A DNA stretch of 25,916 nt from an uncultured Porphyromonadaceae bacterium (GTDB taxonomy: Bacteria > Bacteroidota > Bacteroidia > Bacteroidales > Muribaculaceae): the NCBI GenBank assembly GCA_900546835.1, contig UREH01000012.1, positions 1 to 25,916 on the forward strand, in the 5' to 3' direction. The notes beneath the pieces were generated by a model, which saw nothing but the letters and a program-made list of their open reading frames with translations, was not told where the DNA came from and made no database searches. The number at the start of each line of letters is the position of its first letter. Position 1 is the first letter of the stretch. Below, piece by piece: positions 17,493 through 24,434 of this stretch. The position numbers were made by a program, and so were the translations under genes.

Positions 17493-17524
17493 CAAATATA
17501 CGCAATTTGCCGTTAGGGAGCAAA
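17493..17524 (-). promoter_or_regulatory. Promoter of ileS
   Basis: On the minus strand, TTTG (17524-17521), a 20-nt spacer and TATATTTG (17500-17493) match the full Bacteroidetes promoter consensus. Transcription should start near 17486, leaving a leader of about 32 nt to the ATG at 17454. It begins 8 nt after the ddl stop, so ileS is transcribed independently of the cell-wall cluster. Confidence 0.85.
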
Positions 17525-17532
17525 CCTGAGAA

Positions 17533-18735
17533 TCAACGTCCCGCTTTAGCTCCTTTAACGCCTTTCGCCCCCTTGGTGCCTCCACCCATGGCGAAAATAT
17601 TCTGCGAGAACGAGAACGTTTTGCGGCCGCGTTCCGTATGACGTTTGACGGCAAGTGCTACAAGTCTGTCGATCAGCACGGAGAAGTTAATGCCGGAGCC
17701 TTCCCAAAGGTAGAACGACAGCGAGCCGGGAATGGTGTTGATTTCGTTCACGTAAATCTTGCGTGTGGGGCGGTCGATCATCATGTCTACGCGGCTTACC
17801 CCGTGGCACGAGAGTGCTCGGAAGGTCTCCCCTGCAAGTCGCTGAATCTCTTTGGTTTCGTTCTCGGGAAGGTCGGCCGGAAATTTCTTTGCTGAAGCCT
17901 GCATCCCTTTCGTGCCTTTGTCGCCTCCGAGATATTTTGCGTCGTAGGAAAGAATCTCTGATGATTTAATTGGCTCTTCGAGCACGGAAGTCTGGAATTC
18001 GTTGCAGTCGCCGAGCACCGAGCAGTTGATTTCCTGCATATCGGCCAACATATGTTCCACGAGGATGCGCGAGGCGTAGCGGGCAGCGTCTTCAACGGCT
18101 CGGTGCAGTTCCTCGCGGTTGTGGGCGCAACCGATGCCGATCGACGAGCCGAGGTTGGCAGGTTTCACGATTACCGGATAACCGAGTTCCGACTCGATTT
18201 TATCTGTCAGAGTGGATTTTTCGGAGAACCATTGGCGGTCGGTGAACCATACATAGTCGACCACGGGTATACCGTCGGCACGGAGTATCATCTTCATCGT
18301 GATTTTGTCCATGCCGTTGGCCGAGGCGAGTGTGTCGCAGCCTGCGTATGGGATGCCGATTGAGTCGAGAATTCCTTCGAATGTGCCGTCCTCGCCGTTG
18401 GCTCCGTGGAGTACTGGAAGCACCACGTCGATTTTCGCTGCGACATTCTTTTTCCCGAACAATCCTTTCGGCTGCGAGTAATAAAGGTTGTAGTCGCCGT
18501 AAATCGGACGCATGTATACGGCCTCTGATTCTTTGAGCAGCTGGGAAAGATTGCGGTAACGCTGCAGGTCGAGCAGGCAGTCTCCGGTATACCATGCTCC
18601 TTCCTTTGAGATGTAGATAGGCACGACATTGTATTTGTCGCGGTCGATGGCATTGATTGCCTGGTTGGCTGATATTACTGAAATCTCGTGTTCGGTGGAT
18701 CTTCCGCCGAAAAACACGGCTATTGTAGTTTTCAT
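17533..18735 (-). CDS. ddl: D-alanine--D-alanine ligase
   Basis: A 400-residue ATP-grasp ligase that makes the D-Ala-D-Ala dipeptide for peptidoglycan. Family segments: FFGGRSTEHEISV (8-20), LHGANGEDGTFEGILDSIGIPYAGC (109-133), YPVIVKPANLGSSIGIG (186-202), EHMLADMQEINCSVLG (227-242) and YVNEINTIPGSLSFYLWEGSG (328-348) with the Mg-binding NEIN. It is longer than the usual 310-370. After the fold ends near 375 there is a tail ending in an imperfect Lys-Gly-Ala repeat (387-400). It lies 35 nt after the MurF-like gene, whose predicted reaction consumes its product. Confidence 0.95.
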   Translation of the reverse strand: MKTTIAVFFGGRSTEHEISVISANQAINAIDRDKYNVVPIYISKEGAWYTGDCLLDLQRYRNLSQLLKESEAVYMRPIYGDYNLYYSQPKGLFGKKNVAAKIDVVLPVLHGANGEDGTFEGILDSIGIPYAGCDTLASANGMDKITMKMILRADGIPVVDYVWFTDRQWFSEKSTLTDKIESELGYPVIVKPANLGSSIGIGCAHNREELHRAVEDAARYASRILVEHMLADMQEINCSVLGDCNEFQTSVLEEPIKSSEILSYDAKYLGGDKGTKGMQASAKKFPADLPENETKEIQRLAGETFRALSCHGVSRVDMMIDRPTRKIYVNEINTIPGSLSFYLWEGSGINFSVLIDRLVALAVKRHTERGRKTFSFSQNIFAMGGGTKGAKGVKGAKAGR

Positions 18736-18770
18736 CTATTATCGGATATGTAGGTTGTTTTCGTTACGGA

Positions 18771-20357
18771 TTATTTGAATGTGTCGGGAAGGTCGTTTTC
18801 ATAGAGGATGGTGTCGCCGCCTTTGGCGATTTTGCTCAGGAGCGCCTGCGCTTCGGCAAATGTATCGACGGCGTGTATGTTTTCCGGTTTTATGGGACCT
18901 TCGGCGGTGCCGTTGAGTATGGCGTCGCGGTTGTAGTGACCTACGATAATGGCCACGTCGGCACAGCGGGCTATCGTTCGGCCGAATTCCTCGTTGGCGG
19001 TCGCTTCGATTTCACCGAGTTCTATCATCCCCGGAGTGACTACGATACGTTTTCCCTGCTTCATCATTGCGAGCACTTCGAGAGCCATTTTCGAACCTAC
19101 CGGGTTGGAATTGAATGCGTCGTCGATTATGGTGATTCCCGAAGGCGTACGCTTCATATTCAGACGATGATCCACCTGTTCAATCTGCTCAACGGCAAAA
19201 CGTATTTTGTCGGTATGAACTCCCAGCCGCAAAGCGACTATTACTGCGGCAAGTAGATTGGAAACATTGCACTCCCCTACCAGCTTGGTATGTAGTGTCA
19301 GAGGTTCGCCGAGAATTTTTCCTTTAATTGTAAAGTCGGTGCCTGAGGGCGAATAAACGATGTCTGTTGCAACGAAATCGGCACCGTCAGGCGAAGCGAC
19401 CGCATAGCGAACGCAGTTTGTATTGTCAACGGGTCGGTTGGCAACGTAAGGGAAATCATTGTTCACGACAATCATCCCTTCTGCCGGAATGGCGTCGGCA
19501 AGTTCGAATTTGGTGGCCTGTACGCGCTCAATTGTCTTGAAGGATTCCAGATGTTGCTCGCCTACGGCTGTGATTATGCCCATTCCGGGATGAACCAGAT
19601 CGCAAATTTCCTTGATGTCGCCGGGCTGTTTGGCACCCATCTCCACAATGAATACCTCGTCGTATGGACGAAGGTGTTCGCGTATCGTGCGGATAACGCC
19701 CATTGTGGTATTGAAACTTCCGGGTGTCATGGTCGTGGCGAAATGCTCCTGCAGAATTCGCTGAAGGTAGTGCTTGGTGGAAGTCTTGCCATAGGAACCC
19801 GTTATGCCCACTATTTTCAGATTGGGCATTGAGGAGAGTATGGATGCGGCTTCGTTGTAATATTTGCGGTTGATGTTTTTTTCTACGGGTTTCAGCAGGT
19901 CGTTGGCACCTACAAGCAACAGCGGAGATACTACACCGATGGCAAGCACCGTGGCCGCCAGAGCCTTTAAGCCTGCAAAGATACCGAGAAATGCCGCAAC
20001 CACGCAGGCCAGGCCGACCATCACTCCGTAGATACGCTTTGCGCGGGCGGTCCATACCAGCGGCTTCTTATATTTCTTTCTCAGCAGCGAGATGGATTCC
20101 CAAATCGAGATGATGATGCCTGCCGCCCCAGCTGCAAAAGGCGGGATGGATGGAATCAGCAGCAGCATAAGCGCGATGCACCCCATTATTCTCCCTGTTC
20201 GGGTGCTTTCGCCGGATTGCGAGAACCAGCGGGAATAGCGCTCGTTGCGGTAGGAGTTCTGTTGGAGCATCATCAGGTCGCGGCTGAATGTTACCAGACA
20301 GCAGAGAGCGGCTGCGACTGTAAGTATGATTAGGAATACGAGATTGATGGTTGACAT
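18771..20357 (-). CDS. Membrane-anchored MurF-like Mur ligase
   Basis: A 528-residue Mur ligase. The first 155 residues are not the normal MurF N-terminal substrate domain. They carry about five predicted membrane segments (4-24, 57-73, 74-90, 109-128 and 131-150). The catalytic part follows: P-loop GITGSYGKTST (184-194), FIVEMGAKQPGDI (236-248), HLESFKTIERVQATKFELADA with the likely carbamylated K283, and RLNMKRTPSGITIIDDAFNSNP, the MurF-type C-terminal segment. The best guess is addition of D-Ala-D-Ala to UDP-MurNAc-tripeptide, supported by ddl just downstream. A different Mur-type amidation or ligation is possible. It starts 8 nt after the hydrolase stop, so the genes form an operon. Confidence 0.82.
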   Translation of the reverse strand: MSTINLVFLIILTVAAALCCLVTFSRDLMMLQQNSYRNERYSRWFSQSGESTRTGRIMGCIALMLLLIPSIPPFAAGAAGIIISIWESISLLRKKYKKPLVWTARAKRIYGVMVGLACVVAAFLGIFAGLKALAATVLAIGVVSPLLLVGANDLLKPVEKNINRKYYNEAASILSSMPNLKIVGITGSYGKTSTKHYLQRILQEHFATTMTPGSFNTTMGVIRTIREHLRPYDEVFIVEMGAKQPGDIKEICDLVHPGMGIITAVGEQHLESFKTIERVQATKFELADAIPAEGMIVVNNDFPYVANRPVDNTNCVRYAVASPDGADFVATDIVYSPSGTDFTIKGKILGEPLTLHTKLVGECNVSNLLAAVIVALRLGVHTDKIRFAVEQIEQVDHRLNMKRTPSGITIIDDAFNSNPVGSKMALEVLAMMKQGKRIVVTPGMIELGEIEATANEEFGRTIARCADVAIIVGHYNRDAILNGTAEGPIKPENIHAVDTFAEAQALLSKIAKGGDTILYENDLPDTFK

Positions 20358-20365
20358 TGGTGTTG

Positions 20366-21145
20366 TCAGGATTGGATTCTTGAATTAAGGAAACTCGACA
20401 CTACGGCTGCAAATTGGCCGGGATTCTCGAGGAAACTGTAGTGGCCGCACCCGTGGAAGCTTACAAGTCCGGCATCGGGTATCAGACGTTCCATCTTTTT
20501 TGCGTCGGCAAGTGGTGTGGCCGTATCGGCTTCCCCCCATACGAGCAGTGTGGGCGCTTTGATTGCCGGAAGGCAGGAGGTCAGATCGAGATTCACGACA
20601 CGACTCATGATGGCACGCATCTTCGGCGAGGCTCCGGCGTAGTCCGACGAGCCGCTTTTCCCCCTCCAGCGGTCTATTACCCGCTGCGCTTTCTCTTTGC
20701 CGAGAAAAAGATTGGCAAGATGCTTCATTGCCTTAAAGGTGTAAACCTTGCGGTAGTAGCGGAATGTGCGCCGTGGCTTGATGCCCGCGGCGTCCACCAG
20801 AATAAGTGAATCGATGTCGTCGGGGCGGCGCGATGCAAGTTGGATTGCCACCCGTCCGCCGAAGCTGTGTCCTGCGAGTACGGGCTTCCGGAGGTCAAGC
20901 TTATCAATCAGGCTCTCCACAAGGTCGGTGTAGTTGTCGACTGTCCAGACTTCATCCGGCTCAGGCGACTGTCCGAAGCCTGGCATGTCGAGATTCAGCA
21001 CACGATGGGTGCGCGAGGCCACTTTGGCAATCGACCGCACGGTCGTGTGGTCGCATCCCCATCCGTGCATCAGCACGAGCGGGCGCCCGCTGCCGGTCTC
21101 CTCGTAATGGAGTTTTATGCCGTTGATTTCAATATCTTTTTCCAC
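20366..21145 (-). CDS. Alpha/beta-fold hydrolase
   Basis: A 259-residue single-domain serine hydrolase. The oxyanion-hole segment LMHGWG (25-30), nucleophile elbow GHSFGG (92-97, Ser94), acid D207 in VWGEADTATP and base H235 in GCGHYSF complete the triad. A helical lid lies at about 125-185. There is no signal peptide, so it is probably cytoplasmic. The frame extends upstream to a TTG at 21175, but that codon is part of the -7 box. The in-frame GTG at 21145, giving MEKDIEINGIKLHYEETG, is the first usable start. It is the first gene of an operon with the MurF-like ligase and ddl. The substrate is unknown: esterase, thioesterase and amidase roles are all possible. Confidence 0.85.
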   Translation of the reverse strand: MEKDIEINGIKLHYEETGSGRPLVLMHGWGCDHTTVRSIAKVASRTHRVLNLDMPGFGQSPEPDEVWTVDNYTDLVESLIDKLDLRKPVLAGHSFGGRVAIQLASRRPDDIDSLILVDAAGIKPRRTFRYYRKVYTFKAMKHLANLFLGKEKAQRVIDRWRGKSGSSDYAGASPKMRAIMSRVVNLDLTSCLPAIKAPTLLVWGEADTATPLADAKKMERLIPDAGLVSFHGCGHYSFLENPGQFAAVVSSFLNSRIQS

Positions 21146-21172
21146 TTGGTCGGGTACTCGATTTTCAAACTG

Positions 21173-21204
21173 CAAATTTACTCCTTTTTCGCCTTTAACC
21201 CAAA
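21173..21204 (-). promoter_or_regulatory. Promoter of the hydrolase-murF-ddl operon
   Basis: On the minus strand, TTTG (21204-21201), a 20-nt spacer and TAAATTTG (21180-21173) match the full Bacteroidetes consensus. Transcription should start near 21168, giving a leader of about 22 nt to the GTG at 21145. Confidence 0.85.
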
Positions 21205-21503
21205 TCTGTTTTCCCTAATTGCGATGCATGATTTCTAATTTAACCACTTTAACCACTTTTGCCGGCTTTCTTCCCTACTTTTATCCTGAACTTAATTGTT
21301 TCTCTCGTCCGCTTTCCCCTGTCTCCATTCATCTCCGTACATCTTACCCGAAAATCCGATTTCCCCCTTTATTCCCGTCGGAATGTGTGTGCGCTGATAT
21401 TTAGCTTGGCTTATTTCCTTGTCACTCAGTTTGTTACGTAAGCCACACATCCCCAAATGTTAAATTCCTCCGAAATCTTAACCTTATTTAGTTTTGATGT
21501 GCA
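21205..21503. other. Pyrimidine-rich intergenic stretch
   Basis: No gene is supported in these 299 bases. The plus strand is strongly pyrimidine-rich from about 21255 to 21390. Short frames exist but have no convincing codon bias or recognisable residues. A perfect tandem 9-mer, TTTAACCAC twice, lies at 21239-21256. Confidence 0.5.
21239..21256. repeat. Tandem 9-bp repeat
   Basis: TTTAACCAC occurs twice without a gap, 35-52 nt upstream of the -33 element of the hydrolase promoter (21201-21204). It is a possible activator or repressor half-site pair, or simple slippage. Confidence 0.35.
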
Positions 21504-21534
21504 TTGGGTTGGCACTACCTCGGTCGTATCTTTG
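21504..21534 (+). promoter_or_regulatory. Promoter of the orphan locus
   Basis: TTG (21504-21506), a 20-nt spacer and TATCTTTG (21527-21534) match the Bacteroidetes pattern, with TTG in place of TTTG. Transcription should begin near 21541, 25 nt before the ATG of the Arg-rich frame. Confidence 0.7.
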
Positions 21535-21565
21535 CATCACAATCATTTCACGTCGCTTTGCCTAT

Positions 21566-21841
21566 ATGTCTCGTCGTCCCCGCCACCCCTACTCCCATCC
21601 GCCCGACCTCCAGAGGGCCATCTACCGCACCACCCGGCTCCCCCGGGTGCGGAAGCACCGGCTCTATTCCCTCGCCGACATCCGGCGCCTCGTCCATCAG
21701 TTTGAGCACCGCTATCTCCATCCCGACCTTGATGCCCTGATCCGCCGTCGTATCGGCTCGATTCAGCTTCCCATAGATCCAGAATTCACACCGTTCATCC
21801 TTACCGTACACAGAGGTGTCGACCATGAGCGATGTATATAG
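21566..21841 (+). CDS. Arg/His-rich 91-residue orphan protein
   Basis: I do not recognise a family. The product is very basic (17 Arg and 8 His in 91 residues). It has a probably disordered N-terminus (1-18), two helix-prone stretches (about 35-49 and 53-63) and a hydrophobic C-terminal strand (FTPFILTVH). There is no signal peptide or membrane segment. Coding status rests on a promoter-to-ATG distance of about 32 nt and a very strong bias to C or G at third positions in the first 50 codons, stronger than in the neighbours and possibly a sign of foreign origin or selection. The same frame reopens after the TAG (21851-22066) with weaker bias. A 28-residue frame (21832-21918, MYIAASHAPQPK...) overlaps the stop. 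A nucleic-acid-binding role is only a guess from charge. Confidence 0.5.
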   Translation: MSRRPRHPYSHPPDLQRAIYRTTRLPRVRKHRLYSLADIRRLVHQFEHRYLHPDLDALIRRRIGSIQLPIDPEFTPFILTVHRGVDHERCI

Positions 21842-22078
21842 CGGCAAGTCATGCCCCGCAGCCCAAAGCTAAACCGCATGGCAAGCGTACATTTACATTC
21901 TTCCATTCTCCTGATTGACCGACCGGGGCTGTTGCCAGGTTCCTATCGGGCAATGGCGCACCCCATCCGGTCAGGCATAAGCTATGGCAAAGCTTTTGTT
22001 CCCGGTGCCCGAGCTTTGGCTCGGCGCGATATGGGTATGCGAGGTAGGCCTCATCGCGCCGGTTAGATCAACCGCCTT
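21842..22078 (+). other. Hairpin-rich 3' portion of the orphan transcript
   Basis: Between the Arg-rich frame and the terminator there are closely packed inverted repeats. CCGAGC/GCTCGG (22009-22014 and 22019-22024) has a TTTG loop. CGGCGCGAT/ATCGCGCCG (22022-22030 and 22053-22061) encloses a small GAGG/CCTC hairpin. CGGTT/AACCG follows near 22060-22074. Codon bias is weaker than in the preceding frame. It could be a structured RNA, a long 3' untranslated region, or the remains of a reading frame. It matches no RNA family I can recognise. Confidence 0.4.
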
Positions 22079-22136
22079 CGCCCTGCCGCAATCATATATG
22101 GATCGAATGTGATTGTGGCGGGGCGTCGTGTTTTAT
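22079..22136 (+). terminator. Terminator of the orphan locus
   Basis: CGCCCTGCCGCAATCA (22079-22094) pairs with TGATTGTGGCGGGGCG (22110-22125): 16 pairs including two G-T wobbles, with a 15-nt loop. It is followed by TCGTGTTTTAT. The stem is GC-rich at its base, as expected for an intrinsic terminator. Confidence 0.7.
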
Positions 22137-22236
22137 ACGCTTTTTACTTGGAAATGAAGACCCCATGGGGCTCCTCCATTGGATTGCTCCTTTGTTTTTC
22201 CATAAGGTTCATTCTACATTTAAGCGGCGAAATGGT

Positions 22237-22244
22237 TATCTTTG
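22237..22244 (+). promoter_or_regulatory. -7 box for the ABC-F gene
   Basis: TATCTTTG matches TAnnTTTG, 68 nt before the ATG. No TTTG lies 19-21 nt upstream. The predicted leader is about 62 nt. Confidence 0.55.
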
Positions 22245-22261
22245 CAGTGTAATTAAAATTC

Positions 22262-22280
22262 CCGAAGTCACTTGCTTCGG
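22262..22280 (+). promoter_or_regulatory. Leader hairpin before the ABC-F gene
   Basis: CCGAAG and CTTCGG form a 6-bp stem with a 7-nt loop inside the predicted 5' leader. ABC-F leaders are sometimes attenuated by ribosome stalling, but this stem is short and has no T-run, so a regulatory role is speculative. Confidence 0.2.
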
Positions 22281-22312
22281 TATTCATATGCAGATATGTC
22301 TGTTTCGTTTAT

Positions 22313-24193
22313 ATGGCTACCCTTCTACAGATAGAAAACCTGACTAAGAGCTATGGCGACAGGATGCTTTTCGCCGATGCCACTTTTGGAATCGACGAAG
22401 GCGATAAGGTTGGTATTATTGCCCGCAATGGTATGGGAAAGACCACAATGCTGCGTTGCATCGCCGGACTGGAGCCTTTCGACAGCGGGAGTGTAACCCC
22501 TACTTCGGCCCTTCGTATGGCGTATCTGGAGCAATCGCCTGATATGCCCTCGGAGATGAACGCCATCCAGTGGTGTCTGGACATTGATTCCCCGGTCACT
22601 AATGCTGTGCGTGAGTATGAGGCTGCAATGGCGTCTGCCGACCACGAAAGTGTCGCTGCAGCATCGGAGCGCATGGACAATCTTGCTGCATGGGATTATC
22701 ATGACCGTCTGCGCCAGACGCTCGGACGACTCGGTATTTCCGAGTTTGAGAAGCCCCTCGGACAGCTGAGCGGTGGTCAGCGTAAACGTGTGGCTCTGGC
22801 CCGTGTGGTTATGTGCGACCCTCAGCTACTACTGCTTGATGAACCCACCAACCATCTTGATATTGAGAGTATTGAATGGCTTGAGCAATTCCTTCAGCGT
22901 TCGAAAATCGCGCTTTTACTCGTGACACACGACCGTGAATTCCTTGATCGTGTCTGCTCGCGAATCATCGAAATCGACCGCTCGACCACTTATATATACG
23001 AGGGTAATTTCGCCAATTATGAGCGCAGGCGGGCCGAACGTATCGATGCCATGACAGCCGAGCTTGCCAAAGTGCGAAACACCTTGCGAAAGGAGCAGGA
23101 TTGGATGAACCGTCAGCCGCAGGCGCGGGCCGGCAAGGCCCGTTTCCGTATCGACAATTTTTATAATCTTAAGGAAAAGGCTGCCGTCGACCTTCGCCAG
23201 CGCGATGTCGCCCTGAACGTCAAGGCCGGATATATCGGATCCAAAATATTTGAAGCCTCCCATATCTGCAAGCGTTTTGGATCCCATATCATTCTTGAAG
23301 ACTTCAGCTATGTGTTCTCGCGTTATGAAAAGGTCGGTATCATAGGCCATAATGGCGTAGGCAAGTCCACCTTCATCAAGATGCTTCTTGGCGAAATAGA
23401 ATCGGATTCGGGCAATTGGGACATTGGTACTACAGTCAGATTCGGATATTACCGTCAGGATGGCATCAGTTTCAATGAGGGCAAGCGCGTGGTCGATGTG
23501 ATTACGGAGGTCGCCGACGATATCGTGCTCAACGGCGGCGAAATCCGTGTGAATCCCTCGCAATTCCTTCAGTATTTTCTTTTTTCTCCGGCCGACCAGC
23601 AGAAACTTGTCGGGAAACTTAGCGGAGGGGAGCGTGCTCGTCTCTATCTTGCTTCTGTACTCTTGTCTCAGCCTAATTTCCTGGTGCTTGACGAACCCAC
23701 TAACGATCTCGACATAGCAACCCTCGGCATTCTTGAGCAATATCTGGCCGATTTTGGCGGTTGCCTTATTGTCGTGAGCCACGACCGTCGTTTCCTGGAT
23801 AATGTGGTTGACCATCTTTTTGTATTGCCGGGCGATGGCGCTGTAAAGGATTTCCCCGGAACATATACGGAATTCCGGGCGTGGCAAGCCCGTCAGGAGG
23901 CCGAGCGCACGGCTGCGGAAGCTGTCGCGCAGGAAAGAAAGGCTGCCCGCACGGAAGCGAAGCCCCGATGCTCTTCCCGCCCCGAGCGTCTTACTTTTAA
24001 GGAAAAGAAGGAATTCGAAGCGCTTGAGGAGGAATTGAAGTCGCTCAACGACGAACTTTCCGCACTTGAATCCCTGTTTCAAAGCGGGAGCACTATAGAG
24101 AATATTGCGGAGAAGTCCGCTCGTTATGAGCAACTGAAATGTATTATCGACGAAAAAGAGATGCGATGGCTTGAACTGTCGGAAAAGGCATGA
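22313..24193 (+). CDS. ABC-F ATPase, Uup-like
   Basis: A 626-residue soluble protein with two ABC domains and no membrane segments. Domain 1: Walker A ARNGMGKTT (37-45), signature LSGGQ (152-156) and Walker B/DEPTNHLD (176-183). The interdomain linker contains LRKEQDWMNRQPQARAGKAR, close to the Uup-type EWLRRGPKARxxK linker. Domain 2: HNGVGKST, LSGGERARLYLAS and DEPTNDLD. The C-terminal charged coiled coil (about 560-626) is the Uup-type DNA/ribosome-binding extension. ABC-F proteins bind the ribosomal E site and relieve or regulate stalled translation; Uup also affects transposon excision in E. coli. The linker and tail argue against a dedicated resistance ABC-F. It is monocistronic with its own terminator. 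Confidence 0.92.
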   Translation: MATLLQIENLTKSYGDRMLFADATFGIDEGDKVGIIARNGMGKTTMLRCIAGLEPFDSGSVTPTSALRMAYLEQSPDMPSEMNAIQWCLDIDSPVTNAVREYEAAMASADHESVAAASERMDNLAAWDYHDRLRQTLGRLGISEFEKPLGQLSGGQRKRVALARVVMCDPQLLLLDEPTNHLDIESIEWLEQFLQRSKIALLLVTHDREFLDRVCSRIIEIDRSTTYIYEGNFANYERRRAERIDAMTAELAKVRNTLRKEQDWMNRQPQARAGKARFRIDNFYNLKEKAAVDLRQRDVALNVKAGYIGSKIFEASHICKRFGSHIILEDFSYVFSRYEKVGIIGHNGVGKSTFIKMLLGEIESDSGNWDIGTTVRFGYYRQDGISFNEGKRVVDVITEVADDIVLNGGEIRVNPSQFLQYFLFSPADQQKLVGKLSGGERARLYLASVLLSQPNFLVLDEPTNDLDIATLGILEQYLADFGGCLIVVSHDRRFLDNVVDHLFVLPGDGAVKDFPGTYTEFRAWQARQEAERTAAEAVAQERKAARTEAKPRCSSRPERLTFKEKKEFEALEEELKSLNDELSALESLFQSGSTIENIAEKSARYEQLKCIIDEKEMRWLELSEKA

Positions 24194-24223
24194 AGAAGGC
24201 CTACGTTTCTATATTACAGACAA

Positions 24224-24269
24224 GGCGGTGTGTCAAAATTCCGTAATTTGACACATCGCCATACTTTTT
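24224..24269 (+). terminator. Terminator of the ABC-F gene
   Basis: GGCGGTGTGTCAAA (24224-24237) pairs with TTTGACACATCGCC (24247-24260): 14 pairs with one G-T wobble and a 9-nt loop. It is followed by ATACTTTTTA. It lies 30 nt past the stop codon. The GTGTCA end of the stem recurs further on, so it may be part of a repeat element. Confidence 0.8.
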
Positions 24270-24277
24270 ACCCGAAT

Positions 24278-24408
24278 GGTGAGGGCGCTGTCAGAATGGT
24301 CCAGATGGTAGGAGCTTGAGGGTGAGGGCGAAGGGAGTTGACTAAGGTCAATGACCGAACCCGAACCCCTCAGGCGACGCCCCAGATGGGCTATTATGAC
24401 ACGCCCTC
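24278..24408. repeat. Repeat-rich intergenic element with inverted ends
   Basis: GAGGGCGCTGTCA (24281-24293) is inverted as TGACACGCCCTC (24397-24408) with one bulged base. Inside are a direct repeat GGTGAGGGCG (24278-24287 and 24321-24330), a direct repeat CCAGATGG (24301-24308 and 24382-24389) and the small palindrome GGTCAATGACC. No coding frame is supported. It resembles a short non-autonomous or REP-like element. It also occupies the 3' flank of the lipoprotein gene and might act as its terminator. Confidence 0.45.
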
Positions 24409-24434
24409 TTGGTCATATATAAGGTATATGAGGG

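Noticed and set aside
21219..21404. A 61-codon plus-strand frame in the pyrimidine-rich gap
   Set aside because: It has no promoter or codon bias, and its composition simply reflects the C/T-rich strand.
21548..21847. A 99-codon minus-strand frame opposite the Arg/His-rich protein
   Set aside because: The third-position GC bias belongs to the plus frame, the promoter points to the plus strand, and no promoter is seen for the minus frame.
21851..22066. A 71-codon frame as an independent protein
   Set aside because: It is in frame with the preceding gene after its TAG, has weaker codon bias, and overlaps strong hairpins. It is kept only as a possible readthrough or decayed extension.
22916..24133. 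A 405-codon open frame antisense to the ABC-F gene
   Set aside because: It lies wholly opposite a gene with intact ABC motifs. The translation shows no family features, and it is a codon-structure shadow.
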